A stretch of 64,000 nt of DNA from JACVRW01 sp963808545 (lineage in GTDB: Bacteria; Actinomycetota; Thermoleophilia; Solirubrobacterales; Thermoleophilaceae), in contig CAWEGB010000011.1 of the NCBI GenBank assembly GCA_963808545.1, positions 1 through 64,000 on the forward strand, given 5' to 3'. Below the pieces are notes generated by a model, which searched no databases, had not been told where the DNA came from, and saw nothing but the letters and a program-made list of their open reading frames with translations. Shown piece after piece: positions 42,593 through 52,143 of the stretch (positions are counted from its first letter, which is position 1; each line of letters begins with the position of its first letter). A program made the position numbers and the translations under genes.

Positions 42593-43522
42593 TCAGCGCG
42601 GAGGCAGCGCCTCGGGCGGCGGAGGCGGGGGGACCGCGTCGTCTGCGGGCGGGGTGTCGGCCTTGGGGATGATCGAGCCGATGTTGGCCAGCGCCTGGGT
42701 CACCTCGCTCGGGATGATCCAGACCTTGTTGGCCTCGCCCTGGGCGATCTTCGGCAGGGTCTGCAGATACTGGTAGGCCAACAGCTTCGGATCGGCGTCA
42801 CCGTCGTGAATGGCGGCGAAGACCTGCTCGATCGCCTTCGACTGGCCCTGGGCGCGCAGGATCTCCGATTCGCGAGCGCCCTCGGCGCGGAGGATCGACG
42901 ACTGCTTCTCGCCCTCGGCGGTGAGGATCGCGGACTGCTTGACGCCCTCGGCGGTGAGGATCGCCGCGCGACGGTCGCGCTCGGCGCGCATCTGCTTCTC
43001 CATCGCCTCCTGGATCGTCACCGGCGGGTCGATGGCCTTCAGCTCCACGCGGTTGACGCGGATGCCCCAGCGGCCGGTGGCCTCGTCGAGCACCACGCGC
43101 AGGGCAGTGTTGATGTTGTCGCGCGACGTGAGAGTGTCCTCGAGCGTCATGCCGCCGGCCACGTTGCGCAGCGTGGTCACCGTGAGCTGTTCGATGGCCA
43201 GGATGTAATCGGCGATCTCGTAGGAGGCGGCCTTGGGGTCCGTGACCTGGAAGTAGATGACCGAGTCGATCGAGACGGTCAGGTTGTCCTCGGTGATCAC
43301 CGGCTGGGGTGGGAACGAGACGACCTGCTCGCGCAGATCGATCAGAGGCCGCACCCGGTCGACATAGGGGATCACGAGCGCGAGGCCGGCGTCGAGAGTG
43401 CGCTGGTACCTGCCCAGGCGCTCCACGACCCCGGCGCGCGCCTGGGGCACGATGCGGATTGCGCGCGACAGGGTGAACAGCACGACCAGCGCAACGACGA
43501 TGAGGACGATCAGGGCGGCCAT
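42593..43522 (-). CDS. SPFH/stomatin-like membrane protein (QmcA type)
   Basis: A 309-residue protein with an N-terminal membrane segment (MAALIVLIVVALVVLFTLS) and a PHB/SPFH domain (RVRPLIDLREQVVSFPPQPV, NLTVSIDSVIYFQVTDP). It is followed by a long helical region rich in EGEKQSSILRAEGARESEI repeats that drives oligomerisation, and a Pro-rich tail. Encoded directly downstream of the NfeD-like protein, its usual partner. Thought to organise membrane microdomains or protease complexes. Confidence 0.9.
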   Translation of the reverse strand: MAALIVLIVVALVVLFTLSRAIRIVPQARAGVVERLGRYQRTLDAGLALVIPYVDRVRPLIDLREQVVSFPPQPVITEDNLTVSIDSVIYFQVTDPKAASYEIADYILAIEQLTVTTLRNVAGGMTLEDTLTSRDNINTALRVVLDEATGRWGIRVNRVELKAIDPPVTIQEAMEKQMRAERDRRAAILTAEGVKQSAILTAEGEKQSSILRAEGARESEILRAQGQSKAIEQVFAAIHDGDADPKLLAYQYLQTLPKIAQGEANKVWIIPSEVTQALANIGSIIPKADTPPADDAVPPPPPPEALPPR

Positions 43523-43541
43523 TTCTCGGTGTTGATTCTCC

Positions 43542-43967
43542 TTATTCGGCGACGAGCGCCGTGGCGCCGTCGATCTTCATCACTTCGACCCGGGCTCCGG
43601 GCTCGTAGGTGTCGTCGTCGTCGTAGGCCCGCGCCGACCAGACCTCACCGGCCAGCTTGACCTGCCCGCCGTCGCGGTCGACCCGCTCAAGCACCAGGGC
43701 CTGCCCGCCCACCAGCGCGGCCGTGCCCGTGCGCAGCTGCCCGGGCGTGCGCAGATGACGCTTGGCCACCGGCCGCAGCACCAGCAGCGAGGCCATCGAC
43801 AGCGCGATGAACACGATCCACTGCACCGCGAGGCCAGCGCCGGCCAGGGCCACCACCGCAGCGGCGGCCGCCGCGATCGCGACCGGGCCGAGGAAGAACC
43901 CGAGCGTGAGGATCTCGCCCACGGCCAGGAGGCCGGCCGCGATCACCCATAGGACCCACTCATCCAT
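43542..43967 (-). CDS. NfeD-like membrane protein
   Basis: A 141-residue protein with two or three membrane helices (VLWVIAAGLLAVGEILTLGFF, VAIAAAAAAVVALAGAGLAV, WIVFIALSMASLLVL) and a C-terminal OB-fold domain (GTAALVGGQALVLERVDRDG, YEPGARVEVMKIDGATALV). Short NfeD without the ClpP-like protease part. Works with the SPFH protein encoded 19 bases further on. Confidence 0.9.
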   Translation of the reverse strand: MDEWVLWVIAAGLLAVGEILTLGFFLGPVAIAAAAAAVVALAGAGLAVQWIVFIALSMASLLVLRPVAKRHLRTPGQLRTGTAALVGGQALVLERVDRDGGQVKLAGEVWSARAYDDDDTYEPGARVEVMKIDGATALVAE

Positions 43968-43985
43968 GTCCCCGAATTCTAGGGG

Positions 43986-44846
43986 TCAGGGAGGGCTTTC
44001 CCGCGGGCCTGAGCGACTCGCCGCGAGGTCGGACGGCCCCCGCAGCGGGGTGGTCAGCAGGGCTCGAGCCCGGCTCGAGTCGAGCACACAGCAGGCGGCC
44101 CGGTCCAGTCCCGACTCGGCGAGGCTTCCGCGGCGGATGCGCCCCGACGGCACGCCGTGCGCGTCCGCCACGAGCCGGGCGAGCTCGAAGCGGCTGAGCG
44201 GCTCCGGCCCGGCCACGTGCAGCACGCCCCGCTCGTCGCGTGCGGCGAGCTCGAGCAGAGCGCGCGCCAGATCGCCCACCAGCACCGGCGAGCGCAGCTC
44301 GTCGTCGAAGAAGGTCATCTCGGTCTCGCCCGCGGCCGCCCGCAGCGCCGCGAGCTCGTGGCGACCCGGCGACGAGCCTCCGACCATCAGCGACGTGCGC
44401 ACCACGAGGGCCGCCGGATGGGCCGCCAAGACCCGCTGCTCGGCCGCCAACTTCGAGCGTCCGTAGGGGCCGACCGGGTTGGGGCGGTCCGACTCCCGGT
44501 AGGGCGCTGACGCCGTGCCGTCGAAGACGAGATCGGTGGAGAGATGGATCAGCCGAGCCCCCACGCTCGCCGCGGCGACCGCCACGACCTCGGAGCCCAG
44601 CACGTTCGTGTCCTGCGCCTCCGGCCCGTCCTGCAGGTACGCGGTGTGGACCACCGCCGTCGGGCGCAGCCGCTCGAACGCAGCGTCCACCGCGGCGCGG
44701 TCGCGCACGTCCAGCCGCAGCCAGTCGACCCCGGCCAGGGACGCGGGCTCGGTGGTCAGATGGGTGGCCGCCACCCCGGGAGCGGCCCGCAGGAGCTCGC
44801 CCCCGAGGTAGCCGGTGCCACCGGTGACGAGCATCCCCCGGCTCAC
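43986..44846 (-). CDS. RmlD-like NAD-dependent sugar reductase / SDR epimerase
   Basis: A 286-residue SDR: TGGTGYLGGELLRA nucleotide site, DVRDRAAVDAAFERLRP, HLSTDLVFDGT, and YGRSKLAAEQRV carrying the Tyr-x-x-x-Lys catalytic pair. The family includes dTDP-4-dehydrorhamnose reductase, but no rmlABC neighbours are present, so substrate is uncertain. The stop overlaps the downstream neighbour's first bases by four. Confidence 0.85.
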   Translation of the reverse strand: MSRGMLVTGGTGYLGGELLRAAPGVAATHLTTEPASLAGVDWLRLDVRDRAAVDAAFERLRPTAVVHTAYLQDGPEAQDTNVLGSEVVAVAAASVGARLIHLSTDLVFDGTASAPYRESDRPNPVGPYGRSKLAAEQRVLAAHPAALVVRTSLMVGGSSPGRHELAALRAAAGETEMTFFDDELRSPVLVGDLARALLELAARDERGVLHVAGPEPLSRFELARLVADAHGVPSGRIRRGSLAESGLDRAACCVLDSSRARALLTTPLRGPSDLAASRSGPRESPP

Positions 44847-45964
44847 GGAGAGCCGAGCGCGCGCTCCACGTCGGCGAGCAGGTCGGCGGTGTCCTCGCAG
44901 CCCGCGGACATGCGGATGAAGCCCGGCGGCACGTCGTCGCCCGCCCAGCGGGCGCGGCGCTCGGCGGTGGTCTGCACGCTGCCGAAGCTGGTGGCGTCGG
45001 TCACGAGGAGCGCCCGGGCCAGGAAGGCGTCGGCGCGCTCCTGGCTGCCGAGGTCGAAGGACAGCACCATCCCGTAGCCGCGCATCTGGCGGCGGGCCAC
45101 CTCGTGGCCCGGATCCCCGGGCAGACCGGGGTAGGCCACCGCGACCACGTCGTCGCGGGCGGCGAGCAGGCGGGCCAGCGCGAGGGCGTTGTCGCCCCCA
45201 CGCTCGAGGCGCAGCGCAAGGGTGGGCAGCGAGCGGTGCGCCAGCCAGGCCTCGAAGGGCCCGGGAATCGCACCGCCGTCGCGGCGCCAGTCACGCAGGC
45301 TCTGGGCCCGCTCGGCGTCGCGGGTGGCCAGGTAGCCGAGCAGCAGGTCGGCGTGACCGCCCATCTGCTTCGTGGCGCTGGTGAGCGTCACGTCGGCGCC
45401 CAGGTCGAGCGGCCGCTGGAGCAGCGGCCCGGCGGTGGTGTTGTCGACCACGGTGAGCGCCCCGGCGGCGCGCGCGGTCTCGGCCAGCGCGGCGATGTCG
45501 TAGACCTCGAGCTTGGGGTTGGAGGGCGTCTCCAGCCACAGCATCACGGCGTCCTGCGCGGCCTCGGCCAGCCGCTCGGGCGGCGCGAGGCGCACCTCGA
45601 TGCCGCGCGCGTCGAGGAACGTGGTCGCGAAGCGTCTGATGCCGAGGTAGCAGCTCTCGTCGATCGCGATCGCGTCGCCGGGCCGGGTCTGCGTCAGGAG
45701 CAGCGCGGTGGCCGCAGCCATGCCGGAGGAGAACAGCACGGCCTCGGCGTCCTCCAGCTCGGCGAGGGCCGATTCGTAGCGCTGCCAGGTCGGGTTGCCG
45801 TAGCGCGTGTAGGAGTACGGCGCCTCCGCGGGGTCGCCGCTCACGTGGAAGGGCGCCGCGAACACCGGCCCCGGGAGGAAGGGCTCGCCCTGCTCGGGCT
45901 CGGGCAGTCCGGCGCGCACCACGCGGGTGCTGTCGCCTCGCCCGCTCTCGCCCGCGGTGCTCAC
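44843..45964 (-). CDS. Cys/Met-metabolism PLP enzyme (cystathionine gamma-synthase-like)
   Basis: A 373-residue fold-type I PLP enzyme. The PLP lysine sits in LTSATKQMGGHADLLLGY, the opening has YSYTRYGNPTWQRYESALAE and FSSGMAAATALL, and SFGSVQTTAERR is near the C terminus. Similar to cystathionine gamma-synthase/lyase and O-acylhomoserine sulfhydrylase; which of these cannot be told from sequence alone. Start ATG overlaps the ftsY stop by four bases. Confidence 0.88.
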   Translation of the reverse strand: MSTAGESGRGDSTRVVRAGLPEPEQGEPFLPGPVFAAPFHVSGDPAEAPYSYTRYGNPTWQRYESALAELEDAEAVLFSSGMAAATALLLTQTRPGDAIAIDESCYLGIRRFATTFLDARGIEVRLAPPERLAEAAQDAVMLWLETPSNPKLEVYDIAALAETARAAGALTVVDNTTAGPLLQRPLDLGADVTLTSATKQMGGHADLLLGYLATRDAERAQSLRDWRRDGGAIPGPFEAWLAHRSLPTLALRLERGGDNALALARLLAARDDVVAVAYPGLPGDPGHEVARRQMRGYGMVLSFDLGSQERADAFLARALLVTDATSFGSVQTTAERRARWAGDDVPPGFIRMSAGCEDTADLLADVERALGSP

Positions 45965-46953
45965 GGCTCGAGGATCGCCCGCGCGAAGTCGTCGGCGTCG
46001 AAGGGCCGCAGGTCCTCGAGCCCCTCCCCGATCCCGATCAGCTTGACCGGCACCCCGAGCTCCTGCGCGATGGCGAGCGCGATGCCGCCCTTGGCGGTGC
46101 CGTCGAGCTTGGTGAGAACGATTCCGGTGACGTCGACGGCGTCACGGAACAGCAGCGCCTGGCGCAGCCCGTTCTGGCCGGTGGTGGCGTCGATGGTCAG
46201 GAGCGTCTCGTGGGGGGCGCCCGGCGCCTGGGCGTCGATCACCTTGCGCACCTTGCGCAGCTCGTCCATCAGATGCTGCTGGGTGTGCAGCCGGCCGGCG
46301 GTGTCGCAGATCACCACGTCGTGTCCCCGCGCCTTCGCCGCGGCGATCGCGTCGTACATCACGGCGCCGGGGTCGGAGCCGGCCTCCCCGCGCACGATCT
46401 CGCAGCCGGCGCGCTCCGCCCACTGCTCGAGCTGCTCGGCCGCCGCCGCCCGGAAGGTGTCCCCTGCCGCCAGCAGCACCGAGCGACCCAGCTCGCGCTG
46501 GAGGTGCCAGGCCATCTTCCCGATGGTGGTGGTCTTGCCGCTGCCGTTCACCCCCACCATGAGGATCACCGCCGGATGCTCGGTGAGGGGGATGGTGTCG
46601 CCGTCGAGCCGGGCCGTCTCGGCCAGCAGCTCCTGGAGCCGCCGCGACAGGTCCTCCCCGCCCTGCAATTCGCCCGTCTCCGCCTCGTGCTCCAGCCGTT
46701 CCACGATCGCCGCCGTGGTCGAGGCGCCGACGTCGGCGTAGATCAGCGTCTCCTCGAGGTGCTCGAAGGCCTCGTCATCGAGCGATTGGAAGACGGTGGC
46801 CTGGAGCTCCGCGCCGAGCGCCTGGCGGGTCTTCGACATGTTGTCGCGCAGCCGCCGGAAGAAGCCGCCGCGCCGCTCGGGCTCCTCGTCCCCGTCGGAC
46901 GCGGGGGGCGGGTCCTCGCCGGTGACGAACAGGTCGTGCCAGTTGCGGGCCAT
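45961..46953 (-). CDS. ftsY: signal recognition particle receptor FtsY
   Basis: Membrane-associated GTPase receptor for Ffh. 330 residues: short acidic N-terminal region, N domain, then GTPase motifs GVNGSGKTTTIGKMAWHL, DTFRAAAAEQL, DTAGRLHTQ and TKLDGTAKGG, ending IGEGLEDLRPFDADDFA. The long acidic A domain of E. coli is absent, as in many Gram-positives. Located between smc and an inserted PLP enzyme gene. Confidence 0.96.
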   Translation of the reverse strand: MARNWHDLFVTGEDPPPASDGDEEPERRGGFFRRLRDNMSKTRQALGAELQATVFQSLDDEAFEHLEETLIYADVGASTTAAIVERLEHEAETGELQGGEDLSRRLQELLAETARLDGDTIPLTEHPAVILMVGVNGSGKTTTIGKMAWHLQRELGRSVLLAAGDTFRAAAAEQLEQWAERAGCEIVRGEAGSDPGAVMYDAIAAAKARGHDVVICDTAGRLHTQQHLMDELRKVRKVIDAQAPGAPHETLLTIDATTGQNGLRQALLFRDAVDVTGIVLTKLDGTAKGGIALAIAQELGVPVKLIGIGEGLEDLRPFDADDFARAILEP

Positions 46954-46975
46954 GAGCCCGCGGAGGATAGTGCCG

Positions 46976-49900
46976 CTAGGCGGCCTCGTCGGCCGCCGAG
47001 AGCGAGTCCTCGGGGGCCGGGCGACCGGCCAGCCTGCGGGAGACCACGCGGGAGATCCCGTCGCCCCCCATGCTCACGCCGTAGAGCGTGTCGGCGGCGT
47101 CCATGGTGCGCTTCTGGTGGGTGACGACGATGAACTGGGCCCGGTCCGAGTAGCCCTTGACCAGCTGCAGGAAGCGGTCGATGTTGATGTCGTCGAGCGC
47201 TGCCTCCACCTCATCGAGGATGTAGAACGGGCACGGCCGCGCGAGGAAGACCGCGAACATGAAGGCCAGCGCCACCAGCGACTTCTCGCCGCCGGACAGC
47301 AGCGACAGGCGCTTGGTCGACTTGCCGGGGGGCGTGACCTCGATCTCCACCCCCGCCTCGGGCTGTTCGTCCTCGTCGGGGGCGGCCTCGTCGCCCGGCG
47401 CCTCCGGCACGCTCTCCCCGCCCACGACCGGGCGCAGCGTCTGCTCGGCCTGCACCAGCCGCAGCCGGCCGCGGCCACCCGGGAAGAGGTGCTCCACGAC
47501 CTCCCTGAAGTTGCGCTCCGCGGCCGCGAAGGTCTCCTCGAACGCCTCCCGGATGCGACGGTCGGTCTCCTTGATGAGGCTCTCGAGCTCGGCCAGGGCG
47601 TTCTCCATGTCCTCACGCTGAGCTTCGAGCTCCTCCACGTGGGCCACGGCTTCGTCGTACTCCTGCTTGGCCAGCGGGTTGACCGGGCCCAGCTGCTCGC
47701 GCCGCCGGCGCAGTCGCTCCACCCGTGAGCCCAGCGCCTCGCGCTCCTCGTCGGGCAGCGGCTCGCCGGCGGGCTCGGCCGGCAGTCCGAGCCGGTCCGC
47801 GTGGCCGCCGAGCTCGCGCTCGGCGTCGGCGGCGGCGTCCCGCACCTGCTGGGCGGCCACCTCGGCGGCGGTGACCGCGTCGCTGGCCCGCTTGAGCCGG
47901 CCCTGCAGCTCGGCCTCCTCCTGCGCGCACGCCTTGAGCGCCGCGGCGGTCTCCTCGCCGGCGGCGGCTCCTGCGTCCAGCAGCGCCTGGAGCGCATCCC
48001 GCCGGCCCGCCACGGCATCGCCCGCGGAGTCGAGTGCCTGCGTGGCCAGCTGCGCGTCGCCGAGCAGGGCCAGGTCGCGCTCGGCCGCGTCGCGGACGGC
48101 GGCGAGCGCTCGTGCGCGGCCCTCGCGTTCACGCTCGATCCGCTCGGCCATGCGCCGCTCGGCCCGGAGGTCGCCCATGAGCTCGGCGCGGCGCACCGCC
48201 TCGGGGCCGTCGTCGGGCGCCTCGCGCCTGCGGGCGATCAACCACTCGGCGCGCCGGGCCGCCTCCTCGGCCTCGCCGGTCTCGCGCGCCGCCAGCCGCG
48301 CCGTCTCCTCGGCCCGCTCGCGAGCGGCGTCGGCGTCGCTCACGGCCGCGGCGCCGGCCTCCACAGCGCGCTGCGCGTCGACCTCCTCCGCGGCGGCGGC
48401 CTCTGACTCGCGGACGAGCTCGTCGCGCCGCGCGAGCTCCTCGAGCAGACGCTCGCTTCCGCCGGCGGGGGACTGCGACAGCTCTCCCGTGCGGCCGTCG
48501 AACAGCCGGCCCGAGCGTGTGACCGCCACCAGCTGGAACTCGGGGCCGAGCGTGTCGAGGGTGTCAACCACCAGGACTCCGGTGAGCAGACGCTCCGCCA
48601 GGCCCTTGACGGCCGGATCGGGTCGCACGTGCCCGAGCAGCGGCTCGGCTCCCGCCGGGACCCCGGACGGCCGTTCGCCGGCGGGTGCGGCGTCCGCGCC
48701 GATCGCGCTCTGGACGAGCGCGCTGGCGCCGTTGCGGCCTGCGGCCTCGAGCAGCTGCTCGCCCGCGGCGAGATCGGCGACGACCCCGGCGGTCAGGCGA
48801 GATCCGAGGGCGGCCGCCAGCGCCGCCTCGTAGCCCGGCGACACGTGAAGGCTCTCGGCCAGCGGACGAGCGTCACCGGGCAGCGTCGACGCCCCTCGCA
48901 GGAACTGGCTGACCGCGGCGAGCTGCGACCCCACTCGGGCGGCGCGGGCCCGGGCTGACTCAGCGGTCCGCTCCGCCGCGTGCCAGGCGCTTCGCGCGGT
49001 GGCGGCCGCGAGCTCGGCCTCGGCCAGTTCGTCGCGGCGCTTGGCCGTGACCGCCGCGCGGCTCCCGGACAGCTCGCGCGCCTCGGCCAGCTCGGCTTCC
49101 AGCCCCGCCAGCTCGCGGGTCAGGCGGGCCTCGCGGTCCGCGTCAAGTGCTGCCAGCTCGGCCTCCAGGCCGGCGATGCGCTGCTCCGGACCCTCCTGCT
49201 CGGCGCTCTGCTCGCGGTCCACGGCGGCCTGCTGCTCGAGCAGCTCGAGCTGATGCAGCCGGCGCTCGCGGCGCTCCTCGGCCGCCACGGCCTGCTCACG
49301 CACGCGTTCCCCGCGCATGGCGACCCGGTCGGCGGCCGCGCGCGCCGCGAACACGCGGCCCTGGAGCTGCTCGCGGTCCCTGGTCTGAGCCGCGAACGCC
49401 TCCTCGGCCTGCTCGCGGCGCCGAGCCACGCCGGCCAGCAGGCGTTCGGCCTCGTCGCGCTCCGTGCCGGCGGCCTGCGCTCTGCCCTCAGCGTCGGCCA
49501 GCGCGGCGCGGGCGGTCCGGACGGCGTCCCTCGACAGCGCGTAGAGCGCCTCCAGCGTCTGGCGCTCGAGCCGCTCGTGCAGCTCGGCGGCCTCGGCCTG
49601 GCGCTTGAGCGGGCGCAGCCGCGAGCGCGCCTCGCGCTCGACGTCCAGCGCACGAGAGAGGTTCTCCTCGGTGCGCTCGAGCTTGAGCTGCGCGCGGCGG
49701 CGACGCTTGCGGTGCTTGCCCAGTCCGGCGGCTTCCTCGATCAGAAGGCGCCGCTCGCGGGGCCGTGACATCACGATCTGCTCGACCTTGCCCTGGGAGA
49801 CCACCGAGTGCATCTCCTTGCCGAGCCCCGAGTCGGACAGCACCTCGATCACGTCGACCAGGCGGCAGCGCGCGCCGTTCAGGCGGTACTCGCCCTCGCC

Positions 49901-50221
49901 GTCGCGATCGAGCCGGCGCACGATCGAGATCTCGGAGAAGCCGCTGTCCAGCCGCCCGTCGGCGTTGTCGATCACCACTTCGACCTCCGCGGCACTCGAG
50001 CCGCCCACTCCCTGGGCGCCGGCGAAGATCACGTCCTTCATCACCTGGCCGCGCACCGCCAACGGCGACTGCTCGCCGAGCGCCCACAGCACGGCGTCGG
50101 TGATGTTCGACTTGCCCGATCCGTTCGGGCCGACCACCACCGACACTCCCGTTCCGAACTCGAGCTTCGTCCGCTGGGGGAAGGACTTGAAGCCCTTCAT
50201 GGAGATGGATCGCAGATGCAT
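46976..50221 (-). CDS. smc: chromosome segregation ATPase SMC
   Basis: Condensin-like protein. N-terminal Walker A GPNGSGKSNITDAVLWALGE and LLIEEAAGLGKHRKRRRRA; two long coiled coils; a hinge around residue 500 (LHVSPGYEAALAAALGSRL, GEQLLEAAGRNGASALVQSA); C-terminal signature LSGGEKSLVALAFMFAV and Walker B PFYILDEVEAALDD. At 1081 residues it is shorter than the usual 1150-1200, with the loss spread along the coiled coils. ATG at 50221 gives MHLRSISMKGFKSF. Follows rnc by 2 bases. Confidence 0.95.
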   Translation of the reverse strand: MHLRSISMKGFKSFPQRTKLEFGTGVSVVVGPNGSGKSNITDAVLWALGEQSPLAVRGQVMKDVIFAGAQGVGGSSAAEVEVVIDNADGRLDSGFSEISIVRRLDRDGEGEYRLNGARCRLVDVIEVLSDSGLGKEMHSVVSQGKVEQIVMSRPRERRLLIEEAAGLGKHRKRRRRAQLKLERTEENLSRALDVEREARSRLRPLKRQAEAAELHERLERQTLEALYALSRDAVRTARAALADAEGRAQAAGTERDEAERLLAGVARRREQAEEAFAAQTRDREQLQGRVFAARAAADRVAMRGERVREQAVAAEERRERRLHQLELLEQQAAVDREQSAEQEGPEQRIAGLEAELAALDADREARLTRELAGLEAELAEARELSGSRAAVTAKRRDELAEAELAAATARSAWHAAERTAESARARAARVGSQLAAVSQFLRGASTLPGDARPLAESLHVSPGYEAALAAALGSRLTAGVVADLAAGEQLLEAAGRNGASALVQSAIGADAAPAGERPSGVPAGAEPLLGHVRPDPAVKGLAERLLTGVLVVDTLDTLGPEFQLVAVTRSGRLFDGRTGELSQSPAGGSERLLEELARRDELVRESEAAAAEEVDAQRAVEAGAAAVSDADAARERAEETARLAARETGEAEEAARRAEWLIARRREAPDDGPEAVRRAELMGDLRAERRMAERIEREREGRARALAAVRDAAERDLALLGDAQLATQALDSAGDAVAGRRDALQALLDAGAAAGEETAAALKACAQEEAELQGRLKRASDAVTAAEVAAQQVRDAAADAERELGGHADRLGLPAEPAGEPLPDEEREALGSRVERLRRRREQLGPVNPLAKQEYDEAVAHVEELEAQREDMENALAELESLIKETDRRIREAFEETFAAAERNFREVVEHLFPGGRGRLRLVQAEQTLRPVVGGESVPEAPGDEAAPDEDEQPEAGVEIEVTPPGKSTKRLSLLSGGEKSLVALAFMFAVFLARPCPFYILDEVEAALDDINIDRFLQLVKGYSDRAQFIVVTHQKRTMDAADTLYGVSMGGDGISRVVSRRLAGRPAPEDSLSAADEAA

Positions 50222-50223
50222 GG

Positions 50224-50916
50224 CTAGAGAGCCTCGTCCAGGGCGTCCAATGCCTGTAGGGCCGCTTCCTGCTCGGCGCCCTTCTTGGTCTTTCCCTCCC
50301 CGCGGCCGAGCTCCTCCCCCTCCACCTCGGCCACGGACACGAAGGAACGGTTGTGAGCGGGACCCTCCTCGGACACCGTGCGGTAGCTCACGAGGGCCGC
50401 GCGGCGCGCCAGACGCTCCTGCAGCACCGACTTGTAGTCCATCGGGTGGTCGAGCGCCTGATCGATCTCCCCCGCGAACGAGGCCACCACCGCCGGAGCG
50501 GTGCGCTCGAGCCCGAAGGCGAGATACGCGGCGCCGATGATCGCCTCGCACACCGAGGCCAGCACCCGCTCGGAGTCCATCAGCATCTCGGCGCTGCGCC
50601 CAGTGGTGCCCTGCGGCGCCTCGCGGGCCAGCGCGTCGGGCACCCCGAGCGCGACGGCCACCCGGGCACACGAGCGCCCCGACACCGCCTGGGCGCGCAC
50701 CTTGGTCAGGCGGCCGGCCCCGTAGCGCTCGAAGCGCGGATACAGATGGGTCGAGACGGCCAGGCTCAGCACCACGTCACCGAGGAAGGCAAGCCGCTCG
50801 TAGGCCTCCGCGCGGTGCTCGACCCAGGAGGCGTGGGTGAAGGCCTGCCGCCGAAGGTCCTCAGGCAGGTCTGACAGCAGCTCGGCAAGGGATTCAGGAC
50901 TCGAGCTCGGCGGCAT
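50224..50916 (-). CDS. rnc: ribonuclease III with altered catalytic residues
   Basis: Double-strand RNA endonuclease fold of 230 residues: RNase III domain (8-150) and dsRBD (DYKSVLQERLARRAAL...GKTKKGAEQEAALQALDAL). The signature reads ERLAFLGDVVL at 40-50, so the second Glu of the family ERLEFLGD is Ala43. The later ADxxEA motif reads ASVCEA, with Ser121 in place of Asp. Asp47 and Glu124 are kept. Two of four metal ligands expected from structures are therefore missing. Overlaps acpP by 23 bases and is followed by smc. Confidence 0.9.
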   Translation of the reverse strand: MPPSSSPESLAELLSDLPEDLRRQAFTHASWVEHRAEAYERLAFLGDVVLSLAVSTHLYPRFERYGAGRLTKVRAQAVSGRSCARVAVALGVPDALAREAPQGTTGRSAEMLMDSERVLASVCEAIIGAAYLAFGLERTAPAVVASFAGEIDQALDHPMDYKSVLQERLARRAALVSYRTVSEEGPAHNRSFVSVAEVEGEELGRGEGKTKKGAEQEAALQALDALDEAL

Positions 50917-51148
50917 GGGCGGCTACGAAGTCGGCGGCCTGGCCGACGGTGACGATCTTCGCCGCCTCCTCGTCGGGAATCCGCACCCCGTAGCTGTCCT
51001 CCAGCTCGACCACCAGCTCCACCAGGTCGAGCGAGTCCGCCTCCAGGTCCTCGCGGAAGCGCGTGGTCTCCCCGATGCGCCCGGGATCGACCTCCAGCTC
51101 GGTGGCCAGGTGCTCACGAATGCGTGCGAGGACCTCCTCTCGGGTCAT
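50894..51148 (-). CDS. acpP: acyl carrier protein
   Basis: An 84-residue carrier for fatty acid synthesis. The phosphopantetheine Ser is in LEADSLDLVELVVELE (Ser39). The usual DSL motif and acidic helices are intact. Lies between plsX and rnc, a conserved order; its ATG overlaps the plsX stop by a single base. Confidence 0.95.
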   Translation of the reverse strand: MTREEVLARIREHLATELEVDPGRIGETTRFREDLEADSLDLVELVVELEDSYGVRIPDEEAAKIVTVGQAADFVAAHAAELES

Positions 51149-52143
51149 CAGTCGGCGAAGCTACCAGCGGGCGCGGACCGCAAGACCCCCGCGGCCTCCA
51201 GCGCCGAGCTGGTGCGACCGACCATGTCCTCGTCGGCCGCGCGCCGCGCGAGCTTCACCGCGTGCTCGATGCCGATGGGGCCGAAGCTCCCGTGAGCCAC
51301 CACCACGGGGCGGCGCAGGCCGAGCAGGATCGCGCCGCCCACCTGCTCGGGGTCGAGGTCGTCGCGCAGGCCGCGCAGCTTGCCGCGGATCAGGAGCCCG
51401 CCGGCGCTCGACACCGGGCCGGAGCGGATCCGCCTCCGGATGGCGGCGGTGAACGAGCTGACCGTGCCCTCCAGCACCTTGAGCGCCACGTTGCCGGTGA
51501 AGCCGTCGGCCACCATCACGTCCGCGCTCGCGCGGGGGAGGTCGAAGCCCTCGAGGTTGCCCACGAAGTTCAGGGTGCCCTCGGCGAGGCGCTCGTGGGC
51601 GGCGAGCACGTCCGGGGTGCCCTTGCCCGACTCTTCTCCCACCGACAGCAGGCCGACCGTGGGCCGGCGCACGCCCACCACGGCCTCCATGAACCCCGCT
51701 CCCAGGTAGGCGAACTGGACGAGATGCTCGGGCCGCACCTCCACGCTCGCGCCGGCGTCGAGCAGCAGCACCGGGCCGCCGGGCACGGGCAGCAGCACCG
51801 CCAGCGCCGGGCGAAACACGCCGCGCAGCCGCTTGATCGAGAGGGTGGCGGCCGCGAGCGTCGGCCCGGTGGACCCGGCCGAGACGAGTGCGTCGGCCCG
51901 TCCGTCTCCTACCGCACGGGCGGCCTGGACGATCGAGGCGTCGCGCTTGGCTCGGACCGCGCTCACCGCCTCGTCGCCGGCCTTGATCGTCTCCGGCGCG
52001 TCCACGACCTCGGCCAGCGGACCCGCGGCATCGCGGATCTGGTCCTCCGGGCCGAACAGAAGCACCGGCAGTCCCGAGCGTGCGACCCCCTCCGCGACGG
52101 CGGCCGGCCCCTGGTCGGCGCCGTTCGCGTCGACCGCGATCAC
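51148..52143 (-). CDS. plsX: phosphate acyltransferase PlsX
   Basis: Makes acyl-phosphate from acyl-ACP for phospholipid synthesis. 331 residues; MIAVDANGADQGPAAVAEGV at the start (usually AMDAMGGD; here ANGAD), LVSAGSTGPTLAAATL, and LLSVGEESGKGTPDVL. Slight N-terminal divergence, but core and context (rpmF-plsX-acpP) are decisive. Abuts the rpmF stop. Confidence 0.93.
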   Translation of the reverse strand: MIAVDANGADQGPAAVAEGVARSGLPVLLFGPEDQIRDAAGPLAEVVDAPETIKAGDEAVSAVRAKRDASIVQAARAVGDGRADALVSAGSTGPTLAAATLSIKRLRGVFRPALAVLLPVPGGPVLLLDAGASVEVRPEHLVQFAYLGAGFMEAVVGVRRPTVGLLSVGEESGKGTPDVLAAHERLAEGTLNFVGNLEGFDLPRASADVMVADGFTGNVALKVLEGTVSSFTAAIRRRIRSGPVSSAGGLLIRGKLRGLRDDLDPEQVGGAILLGLRRPVVVAHGSFGPIGIEHAVKLARRAADEDMVGRTSSALEAAGVLRSAPAGSFAD

